In this document: piece after piece, positions 35,819 to 44,691 of the stretch
How the letters are laid out: every line of letters starts with the position of its first letter
How positions within the stretch are numbered: position 1 is the stretch's first letter
DNA from: Leucobacter musarum subsp. musarum
GTDB taxonomy: Bacteria; Actinomycetota; Actinomycetes; Actinomycetales; Microbacteriaceae
NCBI RefSeq assembly: GCF_001273845.1
Contig: NZ_JHBW01000111.1
Span: forward strand, 23,207 to 87,206
Length of the DNA stretch: 64,000 nt
Direction: 5' to 3'
Notes under the pieces: model-generated
Databases searched by the model: none
The model's input: only the letters and a program-made list of their open reading frames with translations
Told to the model about the DNA's origin: nothing
Translations under genes and position numbers: made by a program

Positions 35819-36541
35819 ATGCCTCGCTCTCCGCTCCGCTCCGCACTCCGTGAACTGAGCCTGGATCTTGCCGCGCTCGTCTGGCCGACCGCCTGCGTCG
35901 CGTGCGGTGCCCCCGACCGCGATTGCTGCGATGCCTGCGATCGAGACGTGCGCGGGTGGCGCTCGCCGCAGGAGTTCGACATCGCCGGTGTGCCCTGCGT
36001 CGCCTGCGACCTGTATGAGGGAGCTCTGCGTGCCGTGCTCGTCGCGTTCAAGCACGACGGCAGGTATGGCTGCCATCGGCGAATCGCGGAGCGGTTCGCG
36101 CCTGCGCTGCGGGCCGCGATGCTGCGGTCGCCGGAGGCGCCATTCATCGTTCCGATGCCGTCGCGACCGCGCAGTGTGCGCCGCCGCGGGTACCACCATC
36201 TCGAAGTACTGATCGATGCCGCGCTTCGGAGGTCACCGGTGCGCGCACCGCGTCTGCGTGCGCTGCGCACGACGCGGGGACGCAGCGGTCAAGTGGGCCT
36301 CAGCTCTGCGGATCGCGAGCGCAATGCGCGTCGGATCAGCCTGCGTCGATCGATGGCAGCTCGAGTGCGTGGTCGCCCGATCGTGCTCGTGGACGACATC
36401 GTGACGACGGGCGCAAGCGTGCGTGCGGCGCGAGACGTGCTCGAGGCCGCGGGGGCGCGAGTGGTCGGAGTCGCCGTGGTCTGCGTCGCCGTGCGCCGGG
36501 ATTCCCTTGGAGATTCCGCAAAGATGTCGACGAATCTCTGA
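35819..36541 (+). CDS. comF: ComF-family phosphoribosyltransferase
   Basis: 240 residues. A zinc-ribbon-like N-terminus holds paired Cys (WPTACVACGAPDRDCCDACD; VPCVACDLYEGALRAVLVAF) and is followed by the type I phosphoribosyltransferase fold with the PRPP loop IVLVDDIVTTGASVRAA. In competent bacteria ComF helps single-stranded DNA uptake; in actinobacteria its role is unsettled. The position between lpqB and hpf matches the mycobacterial order. The start ATG has no obvious ribosome binding site. It ends about 100 nt before hpf. Confidence 0.9.
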   Translation: MPRSPLRSALRELSLDLAALVWPTACVACGAPDRDCCDACDRDVRGWRSPQEFDIAGVPCVACDLYEGALRAVLVAFKHDGRYGCHRRIAERFAPALRAAMLRSPEAPFIVPMPSRPRSVRRRGYHHLEVLIDAALRRSPVRAPRLRALRTTRGRSGQVGLSSADRERNARRISLRRSMAARVRGRPIVLVDDIVTTGASVRAARDVLEAAGARVVGVAVVCVAVRRDSLGDSAKMSTNL

Positions 36542-36637
36542 GGAGGTGGAAACGCCGAGGATGGGTGGAGTAGAGTTCGGGAAAGGCGTAACGGTGCGCC
36601 AAATGGCACACCCGCCCGAGGCTCCAGGGAGGTCACC

Positions 36638-37264
36638 ATGGACGTGAACATCCGCGGCAAGAACGTCGGGATCACCGATCGGTTCGAGAACTATGTCGGG
36701 TCGAAAACCGACAAAGTCGAGGGGCTGCTGCCCCGGGCCCAGGCGTTCGAAGTGAGAGTCTCCAGGCAGAGCGACCGGAGCCCTCAGAACGGCGACCACG
36801 TCGAGATCACGCTGATCGGGCCGGGCCCGGTGATCCGAGCGGAATCCGCGGGTGGAGATAAGTACTCCGCGTTCGATATCGCCTATGGGCGCGTGCTCGA
36901 GCGCATTCGCCGCATGAAAGACAAGCGGCAAGATCGCCGTGGTCGCGGGCGCACCTCGCTCGCCGATGCCGCTGCTAACGACTTCGAAACGGTCGATGTG
37001 ACCCCTGCGCCGCTGGAGGTGCTGGAATCCGTTGCCACCGGCAGCGTGCCCGTGGTCGAGGCCGAAGAGCCCGACTACACGCCCGTGGTCATTCGCACCA
37101 AGGAGTTCCCTGCCGAGCGCATGTGCGTCGAAGACGCCGTCGACCGAATGGAACTCGTCGGCCACGACTTCTTCCTCTTCATCGCCGAGGAGACCGGGCA
37201 TCCGAGCGTCGTCTACCGGCGCAAGGGCTGGAACTACGGCGTGATTTCGCTCAGCGAGGAGTAG
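36638..37264 (+). CDS. hpf: Long-form ribosome hibernation promoting factor
   Basis: 208 residues, the long HPF form that drives 100S ribosome dimers or stabilises 70S in stationary phase. The N-terminal S30AE domain (about 1-105; MDVNIRGKNVGITDRFENYV, HVEITLIGPGPVIRAESAGG) is followed by a linker and the C-terminal dimerisation domain (PVVIRTKEFPAERMCVEDAV; FIAEETGHPSVVYRRKGWNY). The ATG is preceded by GGGAGGT. TAGAGT at 36571-36576 may be a -10 box. It lies directly before secA in the conserved actinobacterial order, but here with a minus-strand mannosyltransferase gene between. Confidence 0.94.
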   Translation: MDVNIRGKNVGITDRFENYVGSKTDKVEGLLPRAQAFEVRVSRQSDRSPQNGDHVEITLIGPGPVIRAESAGGDKYSAFDIAYGRVLERIRRMKDKRQDRRGRGRTSLADAAANDFETVDVTPAPLEVLESVATGSVPVVEAEEPDYTPVVIRTKEFPAERMCVEDAVDRMELVGHDFFLFIAEETGHPSVVYRRKGWNYGVISLSEE

Positions 37265-37284
37265 CTCGCTCGCTCGTATGACCC

Positions 37285-37327
37285 TCCGCCGGCTGTTCGC
37301 GCGTCTTCGCGTCGATCAGCCGGCGGA
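37285..37327. terminator. Stem-loop at the hpf/ppm1 convergent junction
   Basis: TCCGCCGGCT and AGCCGGCGGA form a perfect 10-bp stem around a 23-nt loop. The right arm overlaps the end of the minus-strand gene. Confidence 0.5.
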
Positions 37328-38056
37328 TCTGTGTGCGCGGCGCGCCTGCACACCCCAGCGCACGACATTGACGAATGCCTCGATCACGATGCCCAGCGAC
37401 ATCTTCGAACGTCCATCGGCACGCTCGACGAACGTGATCGGAACCTCGGTGATGGGGCAGCCCAGACGTTCGAGCCGCCAGGCGGTCTCGATTTGGAAGC
37501 CGTACCCCTCGGAGTCGATGCCGGCAAGATCGAGCCGTGCGAGCCACCGCGCGTCGATCGCGCGGAAGCCGCTCGTCAGATCGTGCAGCTCGGAGCGCAG
37601 CAGCTTTCGTGCGAAAGCCGTGCCCGCGCGCGAGATCCAGCGACGGTAGGCGGGCCAGTTGACGATGCGTCCACCGACGATCCAGCGCGTGCCGATCGCC
37701 AACCCGGCACCCTCGTGCACTGCCGCGACCAGCGCGGGGAGATCCGAGGCCAGGTGCGATCCATCCGAATCCATCGCCACGACGGTGCGGTAGCCCTCCG
37801 CGAGCGCGGTTGAAAAGCCCAGCACGTACGCCGTGCCCAGCCCCAGTTTGCCCGCGCGGTGCTGCACGCGCACGCGCGGGTCAGCGGAGGCGAGGCGATC
37901 CGCCAGCGCACCAGTCCCATCGGGGCTCGCATCATCGATGATGACGATGTCGGCCTGCGGGAGATGCCCATGCACGCTCGACACTGCCGCCGCGAGAGAC
38001 GCGATTTCGTTGTAGGTCGGCAGGATGACGAGGAGCTCGTGCGCTCGATGCGGCAT
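37316..38056 (-). CDS. ppm1: Polyprenyl-phosphate-mannose synthase (Ppm1/DPM1-like)
   Basis: 246 residues. It transfers mannose from GDP-mannose to polyprenyl phosphate, giving the lipid-linked donor for lipomannan and protein O-mannosylation. Seen: LLVILPTYNEIASLAAAVSS, DIVIIDDASPDGTGALADRL, TVVAMDSDGSHLASDLPALV (DxD site), SGFRAIDARWLARLDL and PITFVERADGRSKMSLGIVI. The acyltransferase domain fused to some Ppm1 proteins is absent. The ATG at 38056 is preceded by GGAAGG on the minus strand. It sits between hpf and secA, an unusual place for this gene, and could supply the Pmt enzyme at 8193-9839. Confidence 0.9.
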   Translation of the reverse strand: MPHRAHELLVILPTYNEIASLAAAVSSVHGHLPQADIVIIDDASPDGTGALADRLASADPRVRVQHRAGKLGLGTAYVLGFSTALAEGYRTVVAMDSDGSHLASDLPALVAAVHEGAGLAIGTRWIVGGRIVNWPAYRRWISRAGTAFARKLLRSELHDLTSGFRAIDARWLARLDLAGIDSEGYGFQIETAWRLERLGCPITEVPITFVERADGRSKMSLGIVIEAFVNVVRWGVQARRAHRSAG

Positions 38057-38254
38057 GTCATCCTTCCTGCGAAGCGTGCGTCCAGGCGTGCTCGGATCGG
38101 GTGCGGCACGGAAAACTCCGTTGCCCCATCTTGGCATCTCCCCAGCCGCGACGCGGCAAGCCATTGCTAAGCTGAGGAGTTGTCACAATTTGGCAACGGC
38201 GGTGCACCTCATCCGAGGTGACTTCCACCGTGCAGAACGTACAGGAGAGACAAC

Positions 38255-40990
38255 GTGGCGACAGTTCTCGAAAAGCTTCTTCGCGTCGGCGAAGGGCGCA
38301 TCCTGAAAAAGCTCGAGCGGCAGGCAAAGCTCGTAGCGAATCTGGAGAGCACCTTTGCGGACCTCAGCGATGAGGAGCTGCGCGAGGAGACCACAGAGTT
38401 CCGCGAGCGCCTGGAAAAGGGCGAGACGCTCGACGATCTGCTCCCCGAGGCGTTCGCCGCGGTGCGCGAGGCCGCGAAGCGCACGATCGGCCTCAACCCG
38501 TTCCCCGTGCAGATTATGGGCGGCGCGAACCTGCACCTCGGCAACATCTCCGAGATGAAGACGGGTGAGGGCAAGACGCTCGTCGCGACCATGCCGTCGT
38601 ACCTGAACGCGCTCGCGGGCAAGGGCGTGCACGTCGTCACCGTGAACGACTACCTCGCCAGCTACCAGAGCGATCTGATGGGCCGCGTGTTCCGCGCGCT
38701 CGGCATGACCACTGGCTGCATCGTGTCGGGCCAAGACCCCGCGACCCGCCGTGAGCAGTACAACGCCGACATCACCTACGGCACGAACAACGAGTTCGGC
38801 TTCGACTATCTCCGCGACAACATGGCGTCGAGTGCTGAGGAGCGCGTGCAGCGCGGTCACTTCTTCGCCGTCATCGATGAGGTCGACTCGATCCTTATCG
38901 ACGAGGCGCGTACCCCGCTCATCATCTCGGGGCCGGCATCGGGTGAGGCGAACCGCTGGTTCGGCGAGTTCGCGCGCATTGCCCGCAAGCTCGAGGCCGG
39001 CGTCGACTTCGAGGTCGACGAGAAGAAGCGCACCGTCGGTGTGCTTGAGCCCGGTATCGAGAAGGTCGAGGATCACCTCGGCATCACGAACCTGTACGAG
39101 TCGGTGAACACCCCGCTGATCTCATTCCTGAACAACTCGATCAAGGCCAATGCGCTCTTCACGCGCGACAAAGATTATGTCGTGCTCAACGGCGAGGTGC
39201 TGATCGTCGACGAGCACACCGGTCGTATTCTCGCCGGGCGCCGCTATAACGAGGGCATGCACCAGGCCATCGAGGCCAAAGAAGGCGTGCAGGTCAAGGC
39301 CGAGAACCAGATGCTGGCGACGGTCACGCTGCAGAACTACTTCCGTCTCTACGAGAAGCTCTCGGGCATGACCGGCACCGCCGAGACCGAGGCCAGCGAG
39401 TTCATGTCGACCTACAAGCTGGGCGTCGTGCCGATTCCGACGAACCGCGGAATGCAGCGCAAGGATCAGCCCGACCTCGTCTACAAGAACGAGGAGGCGA
39501 AGTTCGCGCAAGTCGTCGTCGACATCGCGGAGCGCCACGAGAAGGGCCAGCCCGTACTCGTCGGTACCACGAGTGTCGAGAAGAGCGAGTACCTGTCGCG
39601 TCTGCTCGCCAAGGCCGGCGTGCGCCACGAGGTGCTCAACGCGAAGAACCACGCACGCGAAGCGGCGATCATCGCCCAGGCCGGCCGACTTGGCTCGGTC
39701 ACCGTTGCGACGAACATGGCCGGTCGCGGCACCGACATCATGCTCGGCGGCAACGCCGAATTCCTCGCGGTGCAGGAGATGGCCGCACGCGGTCTGTCGA
39801 CCGACGAAGATCCGGAGGCCTACGAGGCTGCGTGGGACGATGTGTTCGCCGCGGTCAAGGAGACCGTGTCGGGCGAAGCCGCGAAGGTCATCGAAGTGGG
39901 CGGGCTCTACGTGCTCGGCACCGAGCGTCACGAATCGCGCCGCATCGATAACCAGCTCCGCGGTCGTTCGGGCCGTCAGGGCGACCCGGGTGAGAGCCGC
40001 TTCTACCTCTCGCTCGGCGACGATCTCATGCGTCTCTTCAACTCGGGTGCCGCGGCAGCGCTGATGAACCGCGGCAGCTTCCCCGACGATCTCGCGATCG
40101 AATCGAAGGTCGTCACGCGCGCGATTCAGAGCGCACAGAGCCAGGTCGAGCAGCGCAACGCCGAGATTCGCAAGAACGTGCTGAAGTACGACGACGTTCT
40201 GGACCGCCAGCGCAAGGCGATCTACAGCGACCGCCAGCAGATTCTCGACGGCGAAGAGATCGAACCGCGCATCGACGCGTTCCGCGAGCAGACGATCGAC
40301 GCGATCCTCGATTCGCACGGGCGCGATGAGGACTGGGACTTCGACGCCCTCTTCAGCGATCTGCGCCAGGTCTACCCGGTCGGCCTCACCATCGACGAGC
40401 TGCTTGCCGAGGCCGGCGGTTCGCGTCGCGTCGATCGGGCGTTCCTCCGTCGCGAGATTCTCTCGGACGCCGAGGTCGCCTACGAGACGCGCGAACAGGC
40501 GCTCGGGGGCGAGGCGATGCGCGAGCTCGAGCGTCGCGTCGTGCTCGCCACGATCGATCGCCGCTGGCGCGACCACCTCTACGAGATGGAGTACCTCAAG
40601 GAGGGCATCGGGCTCCGCGCAATGGCGCAGCGCGATCCGCTGGTCGAGTACCAGCGCGAGGGCTACAACATGTTCGAGGGCATGATGGGCCAGATCAAGG
40701 AGGAGTCCATGGGGCTGCTCTACAACCTCGAGGTCAAGGTGCGCCCCGCCGAGGGCCCGCAGGATCACGTGCACTTGGAGGGTGGCGGTCTCGAAGCCGA
40801 GCAGACCACTGACCAGTCGAAGCTCAGCTACAGCGCTCCCGACGAAGACGGCGCGCCCGCGGTCAGCGGTGCTGAGGCAAAAAACTCCGCGTCGGGGAAG
40901 CCCGCTCAGCAGGCTCGCGGAGCATTCGGTCAGCAGACCGGAAACGGTACATCGAATCGCGCGGAGCGCCGCTCCGGCAAGAAGAAGTAA
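38255..40990 (+). CDS. secA: Preprotein translocase ATPase SecA
   Basis: 911 residues. SecA drives unfolded proteins through SecYEG. Present: [20 protein letters not shown] (Walker A), [32 protein letters not shown] (DEAD-like box), [56 protein letters not shown] and LAFLR-like [13 protein letters not shown] in the scaffold. The C-terminal tail ([20 protein letters not shown] then SGKKK) lacks the zinc-binding Cys motif, as usual for actinobacterial SecA1. The GTG start has RBS AGGAGAG, and TAAGCT at about 38167-38172 is a candidate -10 box, giving a leader near 78 nt. Confidence 0.96.
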   Translation: MATVLEKLLRVGEGRILKKLERQAKLVANLESTFADLSDEELREETTEFRERLEKGETLDDLLPEAFAAVREAAKRTIGLNPFPVQIMGGANLHLGNISEMKTGEGKTLVATMPSYLNALAGKGVHVVTVNDYLASYQSDLMGRVFRALGMTTGCIVSGQDPATRREQYNADITYGTNNEFGFDYLRDNMASSAEERVQRGHFFAVIDEVDSILIDEARTPLIISGPASGEANRWFGEFARIARKLEAGVDFEVDEKKRTVGVLEPGIEKVEDHLGITNLYESVNTPLISFLNNSIKANALFTRDKDYVVLNGEVLIVDEHTGRILAGRRYNEGMHQAIEAKEGVQVKAENQMLATVTLQNYFRLYEKLSGMTGTAETEASEFMSTYKLGVVPIPTNRGMQRKDQPDLVYKNEEAKFAQVVVDIAERHEKGQPVLVGTTSVEKSEYLSRLLAKAGVRHEVLNAKNHAREAAIIAQAGRLGSVTVATNMAGRGTDIMLGGNAEFLAVQEMAARGLSTDEDPEAYEAAWDDVFAAVKETVSGEAAKVIEVGGLYVLGTERHESRRIDNQLRGRSGRQGDPGESRFYLSLGDDLMRLFNSGAAAALMNRGSFPDDLAIESKVVTRAIQSAQSQVEQRNAEIRKNVLKYDDVLDRQRKAIYSDRQQILDGEEIEPRIDAFREQTIDAILDSHGRDEDWDFDALFSDLRQVYPVGLTIDELLAEAGGSRRVDRAFLRREILSDAEVAYETREQALGGEAMRELERRVVLATIDRRWRDHLYEMEYLKEGIGLRAMAQRDPLVEYQREGYNMFEGMMGQIKEESMGLLYNLEVKVRPAEGPQDHVHLEGGGLEAEQTTDQSKLSYSAPDEDGAPAVSGAEAKNSASGKPAQQARGAFGQQTGNGTSNRAERRSGKKK

Positions 40991-41051
40991 GGCGCTCGCG
41001 CCCTCCACACTGATCCGTGATCCGCTGCGGCGGACCAACTGAGAGATATTC

Positions 41052-42014
41052 ATGGCAAACGAGACGAATCCCCGTCCCACGAAGAATGAGCGTCGCGCTC
41101 AGGCGCGCGAGCAGGCAGCTGCTGCGCGCGTGCAGGAGAAGAAGCGGGAGAAGCGCAACCGCATCTTCTTGCAGGGCGGCATCGCCGTCGGTGTGCTCGC
41201 CGTGCTCGCGATCGTGGCGCTCGTGCTCACCCAGTCGATCAAGCCGGCGGGCCCCGGGCCCGAGAACATGGCATCGGGCGGCGTAGTCATCACCAAGGAC
41301 CTCAAGGTCGTTTCGGGCCCGGCGCTCGAAGCCGGCGGAGATCGCGTGGCTCCCGAGACCAACACCGATGAGCTGCCGGTCAACGTGACGCTCTACGCCG
41401 ACTACATGTGCCCCTACTGCGGCCAGTTCGAGCAGCAGTACGGCACCATGTTCGAGAACTACGTCGGCTCAGGCGACGTGAACCTCGAGATCTACCCGCT
41501 CAACTTCCTGGACAACGCGTCGCTCGGCACGAAGTACTCGACGCGCGCGGCGAACCTGTTCGCCTGCGTGGTCGATCAGCAGCCCGACTACGCATTCAAG
41601 CTGCACAACACGCTGCTCAGCGCCGACGTGCAGCCGGCTGAGAGCACCACGGGCCTCACTGACGATCAGCTCGTCGAGCAGGCTGTGGCCGCGGGGGCCG
41701 AAGACACCACCGAACTGCGCCAGTGCGTGAAAGACCGCCAGTTCGGCAGCTTCATCTCTGCGAACTACAAGCAGGTCAGCGAAGTGGGTATCCTCGGCCT
41801 CGCCAAGGGCGCCCAGTTGCTCAGCGCAGACGGCGTGACGCCGCAGGAAGCCGACCAGCCGCAGCGACTCGTGAGCACCCCCACGGTGATCGTGAACGGT
41901 CAGCAGTGGAGCCAGAGCCGAGACGGCGACCTCGAGTCGTACCTGCTGAAGGTGAAGGGCGAGCTGGAGCAGAACCAGAAGAACGCGTCATCCGACGAGG
42001 ACGACGCCGAGTAA
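41052..42014 (+). CDS. Membrane-anchored DsbA-like thioredoxin protein
   Basis: 320 residues. A basic cytoplasmic stretch (NERRAQAREQAAAARVQEKK) precedes one membrane helix (GGIAVGVLAVLAIVALVLTQ, about 42-61). An extracellular thioredoxin/DsbA-fold domain follows with the CPYC active site (YADYMCPYCGQFEQQYG, about Cys119/Cys122) and a cis-Pro region STPTVIVNG. It probably catalyses or edits disulfides in exported proteins. Nearby candidate clients are the Cys-paired secreted proteins of the heme locus, which is inference. It follows secA at 61 nt with RBS GAGAGA and may be co-transcribed with it. The tail is acidic. Confidence 0.9.
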   Translation: MANETNPRPTKNERRAQAREQAAAARVQEKKREKRNRIFLQGGIAVGVLAVLAIVALVLTQSIKPAGPGPENMASGGVVITKDLKVVSGPALEAGGDRVAPETNTDELPVNVTLYADYMCPYCGQFEQQYGTMFENYVGSGDVNLEIYPLNFLDNASLGTKYSTRAANLFACVVDQQPDYAFKLHNTLLSADVQPAESTTGLTDDQLVEQAVAAGAEDTTELRQCVKDRQFGSFISANYKQVSEVGILGLAKGAQLLSADGVTPQEADQPQRLVSTPTVIVNGQQWSQSRDGDLESYLLKVKGELEQNQKNASSDEDDAE

Positions 42015-42051
42015 GCTAGACCGGGGCGGCCGTTCGCCGGCCGCCCCCATT

Positions 42052-42124
42052 GCCGCCTTAGCTCATCTGGTAGAGCAGCGCCCTTGTAAAGCGCAGGTGG
42101 TCGGTTCGAGTCCGACAGGCGGCT
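42052..42124 (+). tRNA. tRNA-Thr (anticodon UGU)
   Basis: A full 73-nt cloverleaf. Acceptor arms GCCGCCT and AGGCGGC pair perfectly, the D arm is GCTC/GAGC, and the T arm is GTCGG/CCGAC with loop TTCGAGT. The anticodon loop CTTGTAA gives UGU. CCA is not encoded (discriminator T). The closing pair of the anticodon stem, positions 31 and 39, is C-A and so is a mismatch. It ends in a hairpin-containing region and lies 37 nt after the DsbA-like gene. Confidence 0.95.
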
Positions 42125-42189
42125 CAAAGGCACCACGCATCGCGTGGTGACGCAGAGCCGGCGCCGCACACGGCGGCGCAACTCAGAAG

Positions 42190-42210
42190 AGGCCCCGCGA
42201 TGCGGGGCCT
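42190..42210 (+). terminator. Terminator downstream of tRNA-Thr
   Basis: AGGCCCCGC and GCGGGGCCT form a perfect 9-bp stem with loop GAT followed by TTCGCG. Confidence 0.75.
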
Positions 42211-42257
42211 TTCGCGTCGGCGCCTGTCGGTGTCCGCAGCCGAGACGGCTGCGGCGC

Positions 42258-42354
42258 CCACCCCGCCGAGCGCCCCTCATCTCGCCGAGTCCCTGCGATC
42301 TGCGCGCACACTTTGGGGGCATTCGGCGAGATCGGAGGGGCTCGGTGGGCTGGG
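42258..42354. repeat. Imperfect long inverted repeat in the tRNA/DMT intergenic region
   Basis: The arms at about 42258-42289 and 42322-42354 are roughly 32 bp and complementary with several gaps and mismatches (core CTCGCCGA against TCGGCGAG). The stretch 42125-42422 has no gene; it holds the tRNA terminator, this repeat, and the -10 box TACTGT (42410-42415) for the next gene. Confidence 0.55.
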
Positions 42355-42422
42355 AAGCGGAGCGGACGGGGCTGGGCCCTCGGAGGGCGGGCGAGCCTCT
42401 GCACCGGAGTACTGTTGGGGGA

Positions 42423-43361
42423 GTGTCGCAATCGAAACTGCCCGTGTGGGCTGCTCTGGTCGGGTCGGGGCTTGCCGGCGTGCTCGTCGCCCTGCAATCA
42501 CGCATCAACGGCGGGCTGAGCCAGGAGCTCGGCAACGGGTACGTGACCGCTGCAGCGTCTTTCGGGTCGGGGCTCGTCGTGATGTGCCTCGCGATGCTCG
42601 TTTCGCGCCGCGGTCGCGCGGGCCTGCGTCAGATTCGCACCGAGGTGCGCTCCGGCTCACTACCGCTCTGGACGCTCTTCGGTGGCGCGGGCGGCGCGTT
42701 TTTCGTGCTCGCCCAGGGGCTCGTTGCGCCGATCACGGGGCTCGCGCTGTTCACCGTCGGCATCGTCGCCGGCCAGGTGCTCGGCGGGCTGGTGCTCGAT
42801 CGCGTGGGTCTCGGGCCGGGTGGTCGCATTGATCCCACCCCGATGCGTATCGTGGGCACTGCACTCGCGATCGTCGCAGTCGCCCTGTCGGTCGGCCTGA
42901 GCGGCGTGCACGGCGTCTGGCTGATGATCTTCCCGGTGGTCATCGGCGCGCTCGTCTCCGCGCAGTCGATGGTGAACGGGTTGGTGCGCGCGGCAGCTCA
43001 GAGCGCGATCACGTCAACGTTCGTGAATTTCGTCGTGGGCACGACGATCCTCGTCGTGATGGCCGCCGTATCAGTGGGGGTCACCGGCTGGCCGACGGAG
43101 TGGCCCACGGCACCGTACTTCTACATCGGCGGAATTATCGGCACGCTCTTCATCGCCATCGCGGCGATGCTGGTGCGCACTGCAGGTGTGCTGCTGCTCA
43201 GCATGTCGAACGTCGCAGGCCAGCTTCTGGCGTCGGTCGCATTCGAGGCCGGGGCTCCGCTCGCGGGCGGGCTGACGCAGGGCATGATTGCCGGATCAGC
43301 GGTGGCGCTGCTCGCGGTCGTCGTTGCCGCACTTCCCGGCCGGCGACGCTCCGCGGCCTGA
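42423..43361 (+). CDS. DMT-superfamily transporter (DUF606/YdcZ-like)
   Basis: 312 residues with about ten membrane helices in two homologous halves (VWAALVGSGLAGVLVALQSR and SGVHGVWLMIFPVVIGALVS). Each half carries the motif Q-[S]-x-[I/V]-NG (ALQSRINGGLSQELGN; SAQSMVNGLVRAA), the signature of the DUF606/YdcZ branch of the drug/metabolite transporter superfamily. The substrate is unknown. GTG 42423 is preferred because TACTGT lies 7 nt upstream, the leaderless pattern, and because the family homology begins there; an upstream open frame has no start signal. Confidence 0.88.
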   Translation: MSQSKLPVWAALVGSGLAGVLVALQSRINGGLSQELGNGYVTAAASFGSGLVVMCLAMLVSRRGRAGLRQIRTEVRSGSLPLWTLFGGAGGAFFVLAQGLVAPITGLALFTVGIVAGQVLGGLVLDRVGLGPGGRIDPTPMRIVGTALAIVAVALSVGLSGVHGVWLMIFPVVIGALVSAQSMVNGLVRAAAQSAITSTFVNFVVGTTILVVMAAVSVGVTGWPTEWPTAPYFYIGGIIGTLFIAIAAMLVRTAGVLLLSMSNVAGQLLASVAFEAGAPLAGGLTQGMIAGSAVALLAVVVAALPGRRRSAA

Positions 43362-43412
43362 GCGTCGGCACGCTCGGGCCGCGAGGCCGAGAGGCCTGGA
43401 TGCCCGGCGCTG

Positions 43413-43970
43413 CTACTTCGGAGCGCTCAGGTGCTTCGAGACATCGAGCGGCTTGCGCGGCTTCTCTTTGCGATCACGCTCCGGGATGCCGCCGACGTGC
43501 ATCCAGCCGAGCAGGTATTCGGGCTTTTTGACCCCGAGGGCCTTGCGCACGGCCTTGCTGCGCGTGTGAGTACCGCTCTTCCAGATCGACCCCCAACCCG
43601 ACTCGTGCAGCAGGAGCCCGAAGAAGTGGGCGACGCCGTTTGCAACGGACTCCTGCTCCCACAGGGGCACCTTGCGGCTTTCGCGCGGGCTGACAACGAA
43701 GACGAGAATGAGTGGCGCCCGAGTCATCTTGGCGATCTGCTTGCCGCGATCCTCACCCGATGCCTTGGCGAGCCCTTTCGCGAGCTTCTTCCTCGCCTTG
43801 CCACGCAATTCGATGACGCGCCACGGGCGCAGCCGCGAATGGTCGGCGACACTGGTCATCGCACCGATGTACTCGGCGAGTTCCTCGTGGCTCGGTGCCT
43901 CATCGGTGACTCGGGAGTGGGAGCGGCGTCGCTTGAGCGCGCGGTAGGCCGGGCCGCCGAACTCGCTCAT
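43413..43970 (-). CDS. Nitroreductase-family protein
   Basis: 185 residues. It matches the FMN-dependent nitroreductase fold: RRSHSRVTDEAPSHEELAEY at the N-terminus, HSRLRPWRVIELRGKARKKL (FMN-binding), ANGVAHFFGLLLHESGWGSI and EYLLGWMHVGGIPERDRKEK. Such enzymes reduce nitro groups, quinones or flavins with NAD(P)H. The actual substrate is unknown. The ATG overlaps the msrB stop by 4 nt (ATGA on the minus strand), so it is translated together with msrB, which fits a joint role in oxidative stress. Confidence 0.88.
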   Translation of the reverse strand: MSEFGGPAYRALKRRRSHSRVTDEAPSHEELAEYIGAMTSVADHSRLRPWRVIELRGKARKKLAKGLAKASGEDRGKQIAKMTRAPLILVFVVSPRESRKVPLWEQESVANGVAHFFGLLLHESGWGSIWKSGTHTRSKAVRKALGVKKPEYLLGWMHVGGIPERDRKEKPRKPLDVSKHLSAPK

Positions 43971-44404
43971 GCGGGGTCGGCGGAGGCGCCGGGCTCGAAG
44001 CTGAGCGAGAGCGAATTCATGCAGTATCGGTCACCCGTCGGGGTGCCGAAACCGTCGGGGAAGACGTGGCCCAGATGCGAACCGCATTCGGCGCAGCGCA
44101 CTTCGGTGCGCACCATGCCGAGGCTGCGATCTTCGAGCAGCTCGACGGCGCCGGGGCGCACGCTCTCGTAGAAGCTCGGCCAGCCGCACCCCGAGTCGAA
44201 CTTGGTGCCGGCGACGAAGAGCTCGTTGCCGCAGGCGCGGCAGCGGTAGAGGCCGTCGCGCTCCTCATCGAGCAGCTCACCCGTGCCGGCGCGTTCGGTG
44301 CCCTGATTGCGGAGTACCGCATACTCCTCTACGGAAAGCCGTTCGCGCCACTCGCTTTCGCTGAGCTGGAACGGGTAATCGGCCGAGTCGATCGGCTTGC
44401 TCAT
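43967..44404 (-). CDS. msrB: Peptide methionine-(R)-sulfoxide reductase
   Basis: 145 residues. It repairs methionine R-sulfoxide in proteins. Two zinc-binding Cys pairs are visible (YRCRACGNELF and RCAECGSHLGHVFPDG), with GCGWPSFYESV and the catalytic RYCMNSLSLSF, whose Cys attacks the sulfoxide. The start is ATG 44404 (MSKPIDSADYPFQLSESEWR), preceded on the minus strand by GGAGGT; an earlier in-frame start would add 40 residues of non-homologous sequence. It is coupled to the downstream nitroreductase gene and divergent from the iron-regulated heme locus. Confidence 0.93.
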   Translation of the reverse strand: MSKPIDSADYPFQLSESEWRERLSVEEYAVLRNQGTERAGTGELLDEERDGLYRCRACGNELFVAGTKFDSGCGWPSFYESVRPGAVELLEDRSLGMVRTEVRCAECGSHLGHVFPDGFGTPTGDRYCMNSLSLSFEPGASADPA

Positions 44405-44513
44405 GGCGACCTCCGAAGGGTTGATTGCGCCAGCCCAGTGTACGCCGCTGGGGTGCCCGAATGCTGGTGGCTGAGCTCGTGGGCGAGCGCCGCGAGCGAA
44501 ACCTGGGAAATTG

Positions 44514-44542
44514 TTGACGGACACCGTGAGAATTGTTTAGTC
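44514..44542 (+). promoter_or_regulatory. Promoter of the heme-uptake locus
   Basis: TTGACG (44514-44519) and TTAGTC (44537-44542) are separated by 17 bp. The predicted start near 44549 falls inside a DtxR-like box. The 398-nt gap between msrB and the first heme gene holds this promoter, the box and a long structured leader. Confidence 0.6.
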
Positions 44543-44546
44543 TGAT

Positions 44547-44565
44547 CTTGGTAAGGCTGACCTAA
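44547..44565 (+). promoter_or_regulatory. DtxR/IdeR-type iron box upstream of the heme locus
   Basis: CTTGGTAAGGCTGACCTAA matches the 19-bp DtxR/IdeR consensus at about 15 positions, including the complete GGCT[G/A]ACCTAA half. It overlaps the predicted transcription start, as expected for iron-dependent repression. Confidence 0.65.
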
Positions 44566-44651
44566 CAAGACTGGGTTGGTTGGCAACGATGGAGCCGTTC
44601 GGTTACCGCGAACTGCCTAGTCGTGTTCACTCTTGAGGCGATCGAGTCGGA

Positions 44652-44691
44652 GGAGCGAGCGTTCTCCGGTGAAGTGTTGAACGCTCGCTCC
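44652..44691 (+). other. 13-bp perfect stem-loop in the heme-locus leader
   Basis: Arms 44652-44664 and 44679-44691 are perfectly complementary with a 14-nt loop. The element lies about 110 nt before the first ATG in a leader of about 255 nt. There is no T tract; it may be a regulatory or mRNA-stabilising structure. Confidence 0.6.

Noticed and set aside
39122..41080. 652-codon open frame antisense to secA
   Set aside because: High-GC codon bias opens the opposite strand; secA motifs are complete on the plus strand and the antisense product shows no known motif.
42052..42422. Integrated element using tRNA-Thr as attachment site
   Set aside because: I found no second copy of the tRNA 3' end and no integrase nearby.
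42144..42422. N-terminal extension of the DMT transporter
   Set aside because: The frame is open upstream but the sequence is Arg/Pro-rich and non-homologous and holds the tRNA terminator; GTG 42423 with its -10 box is better.
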